From contig DAIOEK010000002.1 in the NCBI GenBank assembly GCA_036746315.1, positions 1 to 64,000 on the forward strand: a stretch of 64,000 bases of DNA, given 5' to 3'. This document shows positions 43,695 through 52,289 of the stretch, in pieces. The first letter of the stretch is position 1, and the number at the start of each line of letters is the position of its first letter. A program made the translations under genes and the position numbers. The DNA comes from DAIOEK01 sp036746315 (GTDB taxonomy: Bacteria > Chloroflexota > Anaerolineae > Anaerolineales > Anaerolineaceae). The notes under the pieces are model-generated. The model was not told where the DNA came from. It made no database searches and was given only the letters and a program-made list of their open reading frames with translations.

Positions 43695-44528
43695 TCACCT
43701 CTCGATCCGGGTTTTCTTTTCAATAAAGGTCACGATCCTGGCTGAAAGCAGGGTCAGCACCAGGTAGAGCAAGGCTACCATCATCCAGGTTTCGATGGGG
43801 ATGAAATTGGCAGCCATGAACTCACGTCCACGGCGGGTCATATCGGCGACGGCGACCACACTCACCAGCGAAGAATCCTTGAGCAGCGAGATGAACTCAT
43901 TGCCTACCGGCGGCAGGATCACACGAATTGCCTGGGGGATGATCACGTAGCGCATCGCCTGGACGTATGACATGCCCAGACTGCGGGCGGCTTCCATTTG
44001 ACCTTTGGAGATGGATTGGATGCCGGCGCGGTAAATCTCACTCATATATGCGCCGTAACAGAAAGTCACACCGAGCCCGGCCATGCCCACCGGGTTGGCG
44101 AGGTAGTTGGCTAACGGGGCGTAATTGATTGCCCGGCCGAATTCCTGGACAACCGAAGGAAATGCAAAATACCAGAACAATAGCTGCACCAGCAGGGGGA
44201 TACCGCGGACCACCTCGACATAGATCGAGGCGATGCCGGATATGATTGGATTCTTGGATAATCTGCCCAGCCCGCCAACCAGACCGAAGAATAATACAAA
44301 CACAAAGGACAGGATGGTCACCATCAGGGTGACACCCATCCCCTCTTTGACGAATAATACGATGCGCTTATACGGATCCGGCTTTGAAAAAACGAGAATG
44401 AAGATTAAGCCAACAACGAAAAACACCAGGATCCACCAGGGATCGTACTTCCGGTCAGTGATTCTGCCGGTTCGGACAGGTAGTGGTGTGTCCACTGTAC
44501 CAAGGGGGGGTTGATCAGATTCGTCCAT
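43695..44528 (-). CDS. polar amino-acid ABC transporter permease
   Basis: A 277-residue permease of the HisM/GlnP family. After an N-terminal cytoplasmic stretch there is an extra hydrophobic segment (WWILVFFVVGLIFILVFS) before the standard five-helix core. The EAA-like loop MEAARSLGMSYVQAMRYVII is the ATPase contact. IEVVRGIPLLVQLLFWYF is the usual periplasmic motif region. AAGGA precedes the ATG. Probably a homodimeric permease since no second one is present. Confidence 0.92.
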   Translation of the reverse strand: MDESDQPPLGTVDTPLPVRTGRITDRKYDPWWILVFFVVGLIFILVFSKPDPYKRIVLFVKEGMGVTLMVTILSFVFVLFFGLVGGLGRLSKNPIISGIASIYVEVVRGIPLLVQLLFWYFAFPSVVQEFGRAINYAPLANYLANPVGMAGLGVTFCYGAYMSEIYRAGIQSISKGQMEAARSLGMSYVQAMRYVIIPQAIRVILPPVGNEFISLLKDSSLVSVVAVADMTRRGREFMAANFIPIETWMMVALLYLVLTLLSARIVTFIEKKTRIER

Positions 44529-44558
44529 TTTTCCTTTACCTTTTTTTGAGTATCAAAA

Positions 44559-44584
44559 AAGCGAGGTCACAGCGGACCTCGCTT
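44559..44584 (-). terminator. partial terminator/attenuator between binding protein and permease
   Basis: AAGCGAGGTC (44559-44568) pairs with GACCTCGCTT (44575-44584), followed by six T on the minus strand. Located inside the operon, it would let most transcripts end after the binding-protein gene and so keep binding protein in excess, as known in other ABC importers. Confidence 0.75.
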
Positions 44585-44602
44585 ATTTCCGAAAATTCCG
44601 CC

Positions 44603-45352
44603 TTATTGGGTTCCCGCCAGCCACTTTGCTTCCAGCTTGGTGATGGTACCATCCGCCTTAAGTTCAGCAAGAGCCTTGTTGATCTTTTCAACAAGTTCAG
44701 TCTTGTCTTTGCAGACCATAATACCGTAAGATTCGTTGGTAAAGACCTCGCCGACCGTCATCAATTTGTCGCTGTTCTGACCAACGAAACCGAGCGCGGT
44801 GGGATAATCTGCAATTACGGCGTCAATCTGGCCATTTATCAGATCCAGAAAAGCCAGGTCGTATGAATCATACGGTTTGACTTCTGCATCCTTGATGTTG
44901 TTGGCTTCGATTTCACCGGTGGTACCCAGTTGAGCGCCCAACTTCTTTCCTACCAGGTCGTCTGTGGATTGGATCCCGCTTTCATCTTTACGGACGGTGA
45001 TGATCTGTCCCGCGTTGATGTAGGGATCGGAGAACAAGGCATTCTGTTTGCGTTCATCGGTGATGGTGATTGCAGCCGCAGCAGCGTCATACTGGCATTG
45101 GCTGACGCCCGAGATCACGGCGTCGAACCCGATGTTAACCCATTCCACACCGAAGCCAGCCTTTTGGGCGACTGCTTCCATCATTTCGATATCGAAGCCG
45201 ACCGGCTTGGAGCCGCTGTCGTCCATCATTTCGAAAGGCGGGAATGTTGCATCCGTGGCAACCTTGACATTGGTTGTCTGCTGGGCGCAAGCGCCTAACA
45301 GCATGCTTGCAAGAACAACTACAGAAAGGACCAGGATTGCTTTTTGCTTCAC
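44603..45352 (-). CDS. polar amino-acid-binding lipoprotein of the ABC importer
   Basis: A 249-residue solute-binding lipoprotein (SBP family 3). The signal peptide ends in lipobox LGAC, then ATDATFPPFEMMDD opens the mature domain, and GFDIEMMEAVAQKAG and DPYINAGQIITVRK are family hallmarks. Ligand unknown, but the fold and partners point to a polar amino acid. The start is taken as GTG at 45352, five to seven bases after GGAGGA; a TTG 18 bases upstream is less likely. First gene of the three-gene importer operon. Confidence 0.92.
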   Translation of the reverse strand: MKQKAILVLSVVVLASMLLGACAQQTTNVKVATDATFPPFEMMDDSGSKPVGFDIEMMEAVAQKAGFGVEWVNIGFDAVISGVSQCQYDAAAAAITITDERKQNALFSDPYINAGQIITVRKDESGIQSTDDLVGKKLGAQLGTTGEIEANNIKDAEVKPYDSYDLAFLDLINGQIDAVIADYPTALGFVGQNSDKLMTVGEVFTNESYGIMVCKDKTELVEKINKALAELKADGTITKLEAKWLAGTQ

Positions 45353-45533
45353 AGTTCTCCTCCAGAACAAATGAATTTTAAGGTATCACTTTGCAGGGTG
45401 TGTTACCTCCTGATAAATTATAGCACGTTTCATTCTTTGGCATGCTGTGTCAATATTTGCACGTGATTTCTCTGTATTTACATGTGGTTGTGCAGCCGGT
45501 TCCGCTCGGGTTGTATTGTGCTAGAATCAGAAA

Positions 45534-46325
45534 ATGGAAGGGAACCAATCTTTTATTGTAAAAAGAAGTTTGGGGAAACAACCCCTGGCGGTTGTGACCG
45601 GCGGTGCGCACCGGGTGGGAAAGATGCTGATCCTGGAATTGGTGCGGATGGGGTACGGAGTGCTCATCCATTGCAACGCTTCCATTGTGAAAGCCGAACA
45701 GCTCAAGCAGTTGATTTTTTCACAGGGTGGGTGGGCAGAGATCATCCAGGCTGACCTATCGCAGGTAAATTTTATCGAGTACCTGTTCCAAAAGCTGGAC
45801 CAGATCGACCGTCCACTCAAGGTTTGGGTCAATGCTGCAGCCGTCATGTTGCCCAATGACATCCTGCACATTGAGGCTGCCCAGTGGTCCAGTACAATGG
45901 ACCTCAACCTGCGGGCTGCGTTGCTTTGCTCCTCCAAAGCCGCAGAACGAATGAGGGACGGCGGCAACATCATTAATATCAGCGATTACTTCGCCCAACA
46001 GACCTGGCGCAAGAATCCGCTCTACGGGTTGAGCAAAGCTTCTCTGGAGCATTTGACGCGCATACTTGCCTCCCGACTGGCACCGGGGATACGGGTGAAC
46101 GCGCTCGCCCTGGCACCCGTCCTTCCGCCGGAGGGTTGCGAATCCGAAAGCTGGCAGGGCATCCTATCCCGTTCGCCCGGAAAGCGCGCTATTACCCAGG
46201 AGGAGATTGGACGGGGGCTGGAATATGTGCTAACGAACGAGTATATTTCGGGTGAAGTAGTTTCGGTAACCGGCGACGGCAAGATATCCATCATGGCTGT
46301 GGAGGCAAATGAAAGACCCGCTTGA
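45534..46325 (+). CDS. SDR oxidoreductase, pteridine reductase-like
   Basis: A 263-residue short-chain dehydrogenase. The dinucleotide motif AVVTGGAHRVGK (residues 19-30) has the Gly-Ala-x-Arg spacing common in pteridine/dihydromonapterin reductases (PTR1, FolM). VNAAAVMLP and YGLSKASLEH supply the Asn and the Tyr-x-x-x-Lys catalytic pair, but the usual catalytic Ser is shifted (INISDYF). It heads an operon of two moeA genes, so pterin chemistry is plausible; this is inference. TAGAAT at 45522-45527 lies six bases before the ATG with no ribosome site. It overlaps the next gene by 17 bases. Confidence 0.75.
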   Translation: MEGNQSFIVKRSLGKQPLAVVTGGAHRVGKMLILELVRMGYGVLIHCNASIVKAEQLKQLIFSQGGWAEIIQADLSQVNFIEYLFQKLDQIDRPLKVWVNAAAVMLPNDILHIEAAQWSSTMDLNLRAALLCSSKAAERMRDGGNIINISDYFAQQTWRKNPLYGLSKASLEHLTRILASRLAPGIRVNALALAPVLPPEGCESESWQGILSRSPGKRAITQEEIGRGLEYVLTNEYISGEVVSVTGDGKISIMAVEANERPA

Positions 46326-47211
46326 GTTGTTTCAACATCTGCTGAATCGAAAGAGCGGGTTGTTTTTTTTCTTGATCATCCTGCTGAACCTGCTGGGCGC
46401 CGGTGTGGCGCATTACTTGGGAAGCCCGGTGAACTGGTCTCACTTCGTTCTGGGTCTGGTGTGGCTGGTGGTGCTGGGTACGGGAATTATTTTTCTGGAT
46501 GAACTGTTCCACCCGGTGAGAGTTGCGGATGAAAGCAAGGTTAAGCCGCTGACCCGGCTGGAGCTGCAGCGCAGGCAAAATGCCCTACTCGGCATGATCG
46601 CCGGAATCCTCTCGGTGGTTGCGGTCCTTCTGGTGTGGATGCTGCATGAGGCTGTTCTGAGCATGGGGGCGATCATTGTCGTTCTGATCATTGTATTGTT
46701 TGCCCTGCTGCTGATCCTTCCGCCGGTGCGCCTGTGGACATCGGGGGTGGGTGAGTTCATCCTTTCCTTCCTGTTCTGCCAAGTCATCCCGGTGTATGCG
46801 TATCTGCTGCAGGCAAAAGATCTTAACCGGCTGCTCTCATTGAGCACACTGCCGGTCACCGCCATTTTCTTTGCCATGCTGATCGCCTTTCAATTCGAAA
46901 CGTATGGCAAACCGGCTTTGCAAAGCGGCATGATGCTGGTGACGCGGATCGGTTGGCAAAATGGGGCAAAGGCACATAATTTTTTGCTGGTGCTGGCATA
47001 CCTGCTGATCGGGGTCGCTTTCTGGGTAGGGCTGCCGTGGCGGATTGTACTGCCGTTCCTTTTTACGCTTCCCGTGGCGCTTTTACAAATTTATCTGCTC
47101 AACCGGATCACCGGCGGCGCAAAACCATTGTGGCGCGTGTATCGTTACACGGCATCCATTCTGACGCTGCTGGCTATTTACCTGATCTCCTATACCTATT
47201 GGACCGGATGA
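46309..47211 (+). CDS. multi-pass membrane protein, UbiA-prenyltransferase-like
   Basis: A 300-residue protein with about eight or nine hydrophobic helices. The middle and last parts (LIAFQFETYGKPALQSGMML, TRIGWQNGAKAHNFLLVLAY) recall how UbiA/MenA-type prenyltransferases place their second Asp-rich loop and the following helix. However, the two Asp-rich metal motifs are not preserved (FLDELFHPVRVADE in the first). So it is either a divergent prenyltransferase or a non-catalytic relative. GGAGG precedes the ATG, which lies inside the SDR gene. Two bases separate it from moeA. Confidence 0.45.
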   Translation: MKDPLELFQHLLNRKSGLFFFLIILLNLLGAGVAHYLGSPVNWSHFVLGLVWLVVLGTGIIFLDELFHPVRVADESKVKPLTRLELQRRQNALLGMIAGILSVVAVLLVWMLHEAVLSMGAIIVVLIIVLFALLLILPPVRLWTSGVGEFILSFLFCQVIPVYAYLLQAKDLNRLLSLSTLPVTAIFFAMLIAFQFETYGKPALQSGMMLVTRIGWQNGAKAHNFLLVLAYLLIGVAFWVGLPWRIVLPFLFTLPVALLQIYLLNRITGGAKPLWRVYRYTASILTLLAIYLISYTYWTG

Positions 47212-47212
47212 C

Positions 47213-48448
47213 ATGGCTGAATTCCTGAAACTCAAGCCTCCCTTCGAGGCGCGAAGTGCGTTTTTAAATGCCATCCCTGAGCCGAAAATTGTCAGGGAAA
47301 CCATCCCGACTGCGGAGGCGCTTGACCGTGTGATCGCGGTGGACGTGTTTGCACCGCATCCGCTGCCGGAGTTTTCCCGCAGCACGGTGGATGGGTACGC
47401 CATCTGCGCCGCAGATACATACGGCGCTTCGGAAAGCCTGCCCGCCTTGTTGAATTTTGTGGGCGAGTTACCCATGGGCAAGGCTTCAGATATTGTGATT
47501 GAAGCGGGTACGGCAGCGCTGATCCATACCGGGGGTATGATCCCGCAGGGTGCGGATGCCGTGGTGATGTTGGAACATTCACAACTGGTTTCGGGGAAGA
47601 GCCTGGAAGTATACCGCCCGCTGGGCGTTAATGAAAACGTCATTCTGGCGGGTGAGGATGTAAAAACCGGGGAGCAAGTGATTCCGCAGGGAAAGAAGAT
47701 GCGCATAGCCGAAGTAGGGGGACTGATGTCTTTCGGTTTTACGCAGATGGAAGCAGCGCGTAAACCACGGGTTGCCATTCTCTCCAGCGGTGACGAAGTG
47801 GTCCCCCCCGAAGCAACCCCGGTCTACGGGCAGGTACGGGATATCAATTCCACCACCATGTCTCTGGTGGTGAAACAGGCAGGCGGGGAACCAATTCCCT
47901 ACGGAATCGTTACAGATAGTGAAACTGCGTTGCGCGAAGTTGCTGAAAAGGCATTCGCCGAATGCGATATGTTGCTGGTTACGGCAGGATCATCCGCTTC
48001 GACGCGCGATCTGACGGCGGTCGTCATCGACAGCCTGGGTAAGCCCGGCGTACTGGTGCACGGAGTTCAGGTTCGTCCGGGCAAACCCACCATCCTGGCG
48101 GTGTGCGACGGCAAACCGGTGATCGGCTTGCCGGGCAACCCGGTTAGTGCACTGGTGATTGCAGGAATTTTTGTGCGACCGGTGATACAGAAATTGCTGG
48201 GCGAGACGACCAGGGAAGTTCACCCAGTGATCCAGGCTCGACTGATGGGCAGCATCCCATCGGTCGCTGGGAGGGAAGATTGGGTGCCGGTCAGCCTGCA
48301 AACTGAAAACGGGAACTGGCTGGCTGAACCGATCCATTTTAAAAGCAACCTGATTTTCAACCTGGTCAAGGCGGATGGGCTGGTGCACATTCCATCTGAT
48401 CTCACCGGACTGGCTGCGGGGACGACTATTGAAGTCGAAATGATATGA
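47213..48448 (+). CDS. moeA: molybdopterin molybdotransferase MoeA
   Basis: A 411-residue MoeA, which inserts molybdate into adenylylated molybdopterin. The signature FSRSTVDGYAIC is near residue 51, then TGGMIPQGADAVVMLEH, and the MPT-binding domain has TAGSSASTRDLT (here Ser replaces one usual Gly) and GLPGNPVSALV near 307. The C-terminal domain is complete. The start lies one base past the previous stop. A second MoeA-type gene follows at 49408. Either may serve molybdenum or tungsten; that cannot be decided from the sequence. Confidence 0.93.
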   Translation: MAEFLKLKPPFEARSAFLNAIPEPKIVRETIPTAEALDRVIAVDVFAPHPLPEFSRSTVDGYAICAADTYGASESLPALLNFVGELPMGKASDIVIEAGTAALIHTGGMIPQGADAVVMLEHSQLVSGKSLEVYRPLGVNENVILAGEDVKTGEQVIPQGKKMRIAEVGGLMSFGFTQMEAARKPRVAILSSGDEVVPPEATPVYGQVRDINSTTMSLVVKQAGGEPIPYGIVTDSETALREVAEKAFAECDMLLVTAGSSASTRDLTAVVIDSLGKPGVLVHGVQVRPGKPTILAVCDGKPVIGLPGNPVSALVIAGIFVRPVIQKLLGETTREVHPVIQARLMGSIPSVAGREDWVPVSLQTENGNWLAEPIHFKSNLIFNLVKADGLVHIPSDLTGLAAGTTIEVEMI

Positions 48449-49386
48449 AAAAATATTTCCTGTGTTTGCTTATTGCCACCTTTCTCACTGCCTGCAACTC
48501 AGGAGCGATGACTCCGGTTCAACAGACAGAAATTGCCGATTCGATCATGGTGCAGATCGAAGGAAAACAAACGTCAGTTGCTTTAACGCTTACCCCCTCG
48601 GTAACGCCCACGCCAATTCCGGCAACGCCCACACCCACCATGACGCTGACCCCAACGCCCACTACCACCCCCACCTGGGTAATGGTTAACAAGGGGCAAA
48701 AGGTGATCGTGCCGATCCTGATGTATCACCACATCCTGGCGGGCGAAAAACCGGCCCGATATGAAACCAGCCCGGAAATGTTCAAAGCGCAAATGAACGC
48801 ATTAAAGGAATGGGGCTACACCACCATAACCGCGGCATACCTGGCGAGCATCATCCGCAACGGCGGGGAACTGCCGGAAAAGCCGGTCGTGATCACCTTC
48901 GATGATGGCGATATAGATGTGTATCAAAATGCATTCCCGATAATGCGGGACCTGGGCATGGTGGGGTCTTTTTATATCGTTACCAACCGGCTCCAGTCTG
49001 AAGGATTTGTGAATGCAGACCAGCTTCGGGAAATGGCTGCGGCAGGGTGGGAGATCGGCAGCCATTCACATTCGCATATCGACCTCAGTCAGAATCATGG
49101 CGCCATGGAAGAAGAGGTGCGGCATTCCAAAGAGGTGCTGGAAGAAGCGATTGGCATGCCCGTCTACACCTATGCTTATCCTTTCGGCGGGTTTGATTCT
49201 GCCGTGGGTAATTACACGGCCGCTTCCGGTTATATCGGCGGGTTGGGGCTGGGCACTTCCTATATTCATTCCATCCATGTGGTCTATTACCTCAGCCGCC
49301 TGGAGGTACGCGGGGAATTCGGCATGGCAGAATTCAGTAAATTGCTGCCGTGGTCTCCGGTGACCACTCCCATTCCAATTCCCTGA
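48445..49386 (+). CDS. polysaccharide deacetylase lipoprotein
   Basis: A 313-residue NodB-domain lipoprotein. The signal ends in lipobox LTAC (Cys near residue 17), followed by a Thr/Pro linker (about 48-75). The catalytic domain has VPILMYHHI, ITFDDGDIDVY with the metal Asp, and EIGSHSHSHIDLS with the two His ligands. YAYPFGGFD is the motif 3 Tyr/Pro loop. It likely deacetylates peptidoglycan or a surface N-acetyl polysaccharide at the outer face of the membrane. It overlaps moeA by four bases (ATGA), an unusual partner for a cell-wall enzyme. Confidence 0.9.
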   Translation: MKKYFLCLLIATFLTACNSGAMTPVQQTEIADSIMVQIEGKQTSVALTLTPSVTPTPIPATPTPTMTLTPTPTTTPTWVMVNKGQKVIVPILMYHHILAGEKPARYETSPEMFKAQMNALKEWGYTTITAAYLASIIRNGGELPEKPVVITFDDGDIDVYQNAFPIMRDLGMVGSFYIVTNRLQSEGFVNADQLREMAAAGWEIGSHSHSHIDLSQNHGAMEEEVRHSKEVLEEAIGMPVYTYAYPFGGFDSAVGNYTAASGYIGGLGLGTSYIHSIHVVYYLSRLEVRGEFGMAEFSKLLPWSPVTTPIPIP

Positions 49387-49407
49387 TCCACGGAAATCGA
49401 GAATATC

Positions 49408-51372
49408 ATGTCCATTTATTTGAAGGATATTCCCCTGGAACAAGCCTGGCGGCGCTGGCTGCTGGCACTGCAAGAGTCTTCCATAAATGGCGTACTGGGC
49501 AGGGAAACGCTGGCGCTGGATGAAGATCTGGTCGGCCGGGTGCTGGCGGAATCCATTTGGGCGAAAATATGTTCACCGCATTACCATGCATCTGCCATGG
49601 ATGGCTATGCCGTTGTGGCTGAAGATACCCAGACAGCATTGCCTTCGCGGCCAGTTTCGATCCGACCGGGCACCAGGGCAAAGTATGTGGATACGGGAGA
49701 CGCACTGCCCGAGTTTGCCAACGCTGTGATCCCATTGGAACAGGTGGAGACGCTGGATGAACGGGGGAACCCCGCAGTTGATATTCGAAAGCCGCACATC
49801 ATCCTGATCCGCCAGGCGGTTGCCCCGTGGAGTTCGATCCGGATGATGGGGGAAGACATGGTTGCCACGCAACTGGTGCTTTCCGCCGGGCAGCGCATTC
49901 GGCCGGTGGACCTGGGGGCAATTGCTGCCAGCGGGCACTGTGAGGTGGTGGTGGCGCAGAAACCGCTGGTGGCAATCATCCCGACCGGAACGGAACTGGT
50001 GCCGGTCGGGCAAGCGGTCAAACCCGGCGATATTATCGAATTCAACAGCATGGTGCTTGCCGGTCAGGTTCAGGAATGGGGAGGAATCGCAAAGCGCTAT
50101 CCCATTCTCGCGGATGATTTTGACCTGATCGTGAAAACTACCGCAGAAGCGGCGGAGGAAGCCGACCTGATCCTGATCAATGCCGGTTCATCCGCCGGTG
50201 CGGAAGATTTTACCTCCCGCGTGGTGGAGAAACTTGGGGAACTGCTGGTGCATGGTGTTGCCATCCGCCCCGGGCATCCGGTGGTTTTGGGGATGGTGCA
50301 GAATAATTCGGGACTAAATGTACCCTGCATCGGAGTGCCGGGGTATCCTGTCTCGGCTGCATTAACGGGCGAGATCTTTATCGAACCGACGCTGGATATC
50401 TGGACCGGGTTGGTGAAAAATCCCCCACAAGAAGTGCAGGCGCAATTGACCCGCAAGGTAAATTCGTCAGCGGGAGACGATGATTATGTGCGACTGATGG
50501 CGGGCAGGGTGGGGGAGAAGCTGCTGGCGGCTCCACTCCCGCGTGGGGCAGGGGTGATAAGCTCCCTGGTAAAAGCGGATGGAATTACGGTTTTGCCGCG
50601 CGGAACCCAGGGCGAAGAAGCCGGCTGCAGTGTGCCGGTCAGGTTGTATCGTTCCCCGCAGTGGCTGGAGCGGACCCTCTTTATTTCCGGTTCGCATGAC
50701 TTGACCCTGGATCTGCTGGCGGATGAACTTTTTCGGGAGCAGATCCGGGTGCTCTGCACCAATGTGGGCAGCCTGGGCGGTCTGCTTGCCCTGCAACAAC
50801 AGGAAGCCCATGCAGCAGGCACGCATCTGCTGGACCCGGAAAGCGGCGACTATAACATCAGTTATATCCGGCAGTACGTACCCGGGGAGAAGGTTTACCT
50901 GATCCGTTGGGTGAAACGCATCCAGGGGTTGATGACTGTTCACGGAAACCCCAAAAAGGTGCAGGGGCTGGTAGATTTGCGCCGTCCGGACGTGACTTTC
51001 ATCAACCGCCAGCGGGGTGCGGGGACGCGCGTGCTGCTGGATTATCACTTGAAACAACTTGCAATCGATCCGACCGAAATAAGCGGATACCCGCGGGAAG
51101 AGGTCACCCATTTGGCGGTGGCGGCAGCAGTCGCCTCGGGCAGGGCGGATTGCGGGTTGGGTATTGCCCCGGCTGCAGCTGCATTGCAGCTCGACTTCAT
51201 TCCACTTTTCCATGAAGAATATGAGCTTGCCATACCGGTGGAAAACATGGCGAATCCCTTCATTCAGCGGATGCTGGAGACAGTGCGAACTGCTGATTTT
51301 CAACGGCGCGTGCTGAACCTGCCCGGATATGAAATAAAAGGTATGGGCGAGATCCGAACTGTGGTCGAATAA
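49408..51372 (+). CDS. MoeA-like molybdopterin protein fused to a periplasmic-binding-like domain
   Basis: A 654-residue protein. Residues 1-420 are MoeA-like: YHASAMDGYAVVAED, TGDALPEFANAVIPLE, NAGSSAGAEDF and GVPGYPVSAALTGE. Residues 430-654 form a type-2 PBP-like domain as in LysR/ModE-associated binding proteins: FISGSHDLTLDLLADELF, QRGAGTRVLLDYHLKQL, ASGRADCGLGIAPAA. There is no signal peptide, so the binding-like domain works in the cytoplasm, perhaps sensing molybdate or tungstate or holding cofactor (inference). This two-domain arrangement is known in several phyla. GGAAAT is a weak ribosome site. It is the last gene of the operon begun at 45534. Confidence 0.88.
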   Translation: MSIYLKDIPLEQAWRRWLLALQESSINGVLGRETLALDEDLVGRVLAESIWAKICSPHYHASAMDGYAVVAEDTQTALPSRPVSIRPGTRAKYVDTGDALPEFANAVIPLEQVETLDERGNPAVDIRKPHIILIRQAVAPWSSIRMMGEDMVATQLVLSAGQRIRPVDLGAIAASGHCEVVVAQKPLVAIIPTGTELVPVGQAVKPGDIIEFNSMVLAGQVQEWGGIAKRYPILADDFDLIVKTTAEAAEEADLILINAGSSAGAEDFTSRVVEKLGELLVHGVAIRPGHPVVLGMVQNNSGLNVPCIGVPGYPVSAALTGEIFIEPTLDIWTGLVKNPPQEVQAQLTRKVNSSAGDDDYVRLMAGRVGEKLLAAPLPRGAGVISSLVKADGITVLPRGTQGEEAGCSVPVRLYRSPQWLERTLFISGSHDLTLDLLADELFREQIRVLCTNVGSLGGLLALQQQEAHAAGTHLLDPESGDYNISYIRQYVPGEKVYLIRWVKRIQGLMTVHGNPKKVQGLVDLRRPDVTFINRQRGAGTRVLLDYHLKQLAIDPTEISGYPREEVTHLAVAAAVASGRADCGLGIAPAAAALQLDFIPLFHEEYELAIPVENMANPFIQRMLETVRTADFQRRVLNLPGYEIKGMGEIRTVVE

Positions 51373-51410
51373 ATTTTTCCCCGCGTTATTAACAAATTCT
51401 TTACCAAAAA

Positions 51411-51574
51411 CTTGCCATCCGTTAAAAAAACTGATGTATAGTAGTATTTAAGTGAGGAGCGAACAGGTCAGCAAAATGGTTCTGCATTTCAGCCATCATC
51501 GACTACTCCGATTATTCACCGCAACGATACCAACTCAACCGGCGAAAGGTTCTAACATCGCCGGTTGAGTTTTT
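51411..51574 (+). ncRNA. possible small RNA or untranslated 3' region
   Basis: In the 226-base gap before the RNase H-like gene there is TTGCCA at about 51413-51418, a TATAGT box about 19 bases later, then about 110 bases without a good frame, ending in a perfect terminator at 51534-51569. The 5' part (GTGAGGAG) can pair with CTCC...ATTCAC before the terminator, so a compact structured RNA is conceivable. I do not recognise a family; it lacks the SRP and tmRNA signatures. It could simply be the tail of the MoeA operon. Confidence 0.3.
51534..51569 (+). terminator. intrinsic terminator
   Basis: CTCAACCGGCGA (51534-51545) pairs with TCGCCGGTTGAG (51558-51569), followed by five T. It closes whatever is transcribed between the MoeA-PBP gene and the RNase H-like gene. 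Confidence 0.85.
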
Positions 51575-51598
51575 AAATCCACATCCACGGAGGAATAG

Positions 51599-52150
51599 AT
51601 GTTTACATTGTTCTTCGACGGCTCATATCGCGGAAATGAAAATCGCACCGGGAGTGGATACCCGATCAACATCATGTGCTATGGATGGGTCATCTATGAA
51701 GACGGGAAGATGATCGCCCGGGGACACGGGATCTATACCCATCGGGATGCGGCAAGCTCGAATGGAGCAGAATACCTGGCTTTAATCGAAGGTTTGGGGG
51801 CATTACAAGACCTGCGCCTGGGGAGGAAACCGGTGTTGATATGCGGGGATGCAAAGACGGTGATCGAGCAGTTGCAAGGGGCATCGCACGTTACATCTCC
51901 CCGCATTGTCAATCTGTACCAGCAAGCCAGGAAGTTAACCAAGGGCATGGGTAATCTGCACTGGCAGTGGATCCCACGCAATAAAAACCATGCGGCGGAC
52001 CAGCTTACCCGGCACGCGCTCCGACAGTTGAATGCGGGAAAGACCCACATTGAAAGGGTCAGTCACCAGTTTGCAGGCTTCAAACTGATATATGGATTGA
52101 TGGTCAGTCAGAAAAGCCGGAATTGGGCGGCGGGTGGCCACCTGCATTGA
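51599..52150 (+). CDS. RNase H-like domain protein
   Basis: A 183-residue protein with the RNase HI fold. FFDGSYRGN gives the first catalytic Asp near residue 7, SSNGAEYLALIEGL the Glu near 59, and VLICGDAKTVIEQL the third acid near 83. IPRNKNHAADQLTRHAL near 129 supplies the His and last Asp. It is the reverse-transcriptase-like/plant-type RNase H class rather than classic RnhA. The last 40 residues are an extra helical tail. It may remove RNA from RNA-DNA hybrids. Upstream CGGAGGA is a good ribosome site. Confidence 0.8.
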   Translation: MFTLFFDGSYRGNENRTGSGYPINIMCYGWVIYEDGKMIARGHGIYTHRDAASSNGAEYLALIEGLGALQDLRLGRKPVLICGDAKTVIEQLQGASHVTSPRIVNLYQQARKLTKGMGNLHWQWIPRNKNHAADQLTRHALRQLNAGKTHIERVSHQFAGFKLIYGLMVSQKSRNWAAGGHLH

Positions 52151-52289
52151 GGGGGGATGAAAGGCAGGATTCCCTGGATACTTGCTGCGGTAAATTTACA
52201 ATTTGCAGGATCAGGGCGGAAATTCTTATACAAATACTGTCCTCTGGCTGTTCAAAAAGTCTACAATTGACGGTGAAAGGAGGGAATTT

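Noticed and set aside
44559..44584. Hairpin inside the ABC operon as an operon boundary
   Set aside because: The genes either side are parts of one importer; partial termination is the better reading.
51599..52150. RNase H-like gene as part of a retroelement
   Set aside because: No reverse transcriptase, integrase or repeats around it; it looks like a stand-alone chromosomal gene.
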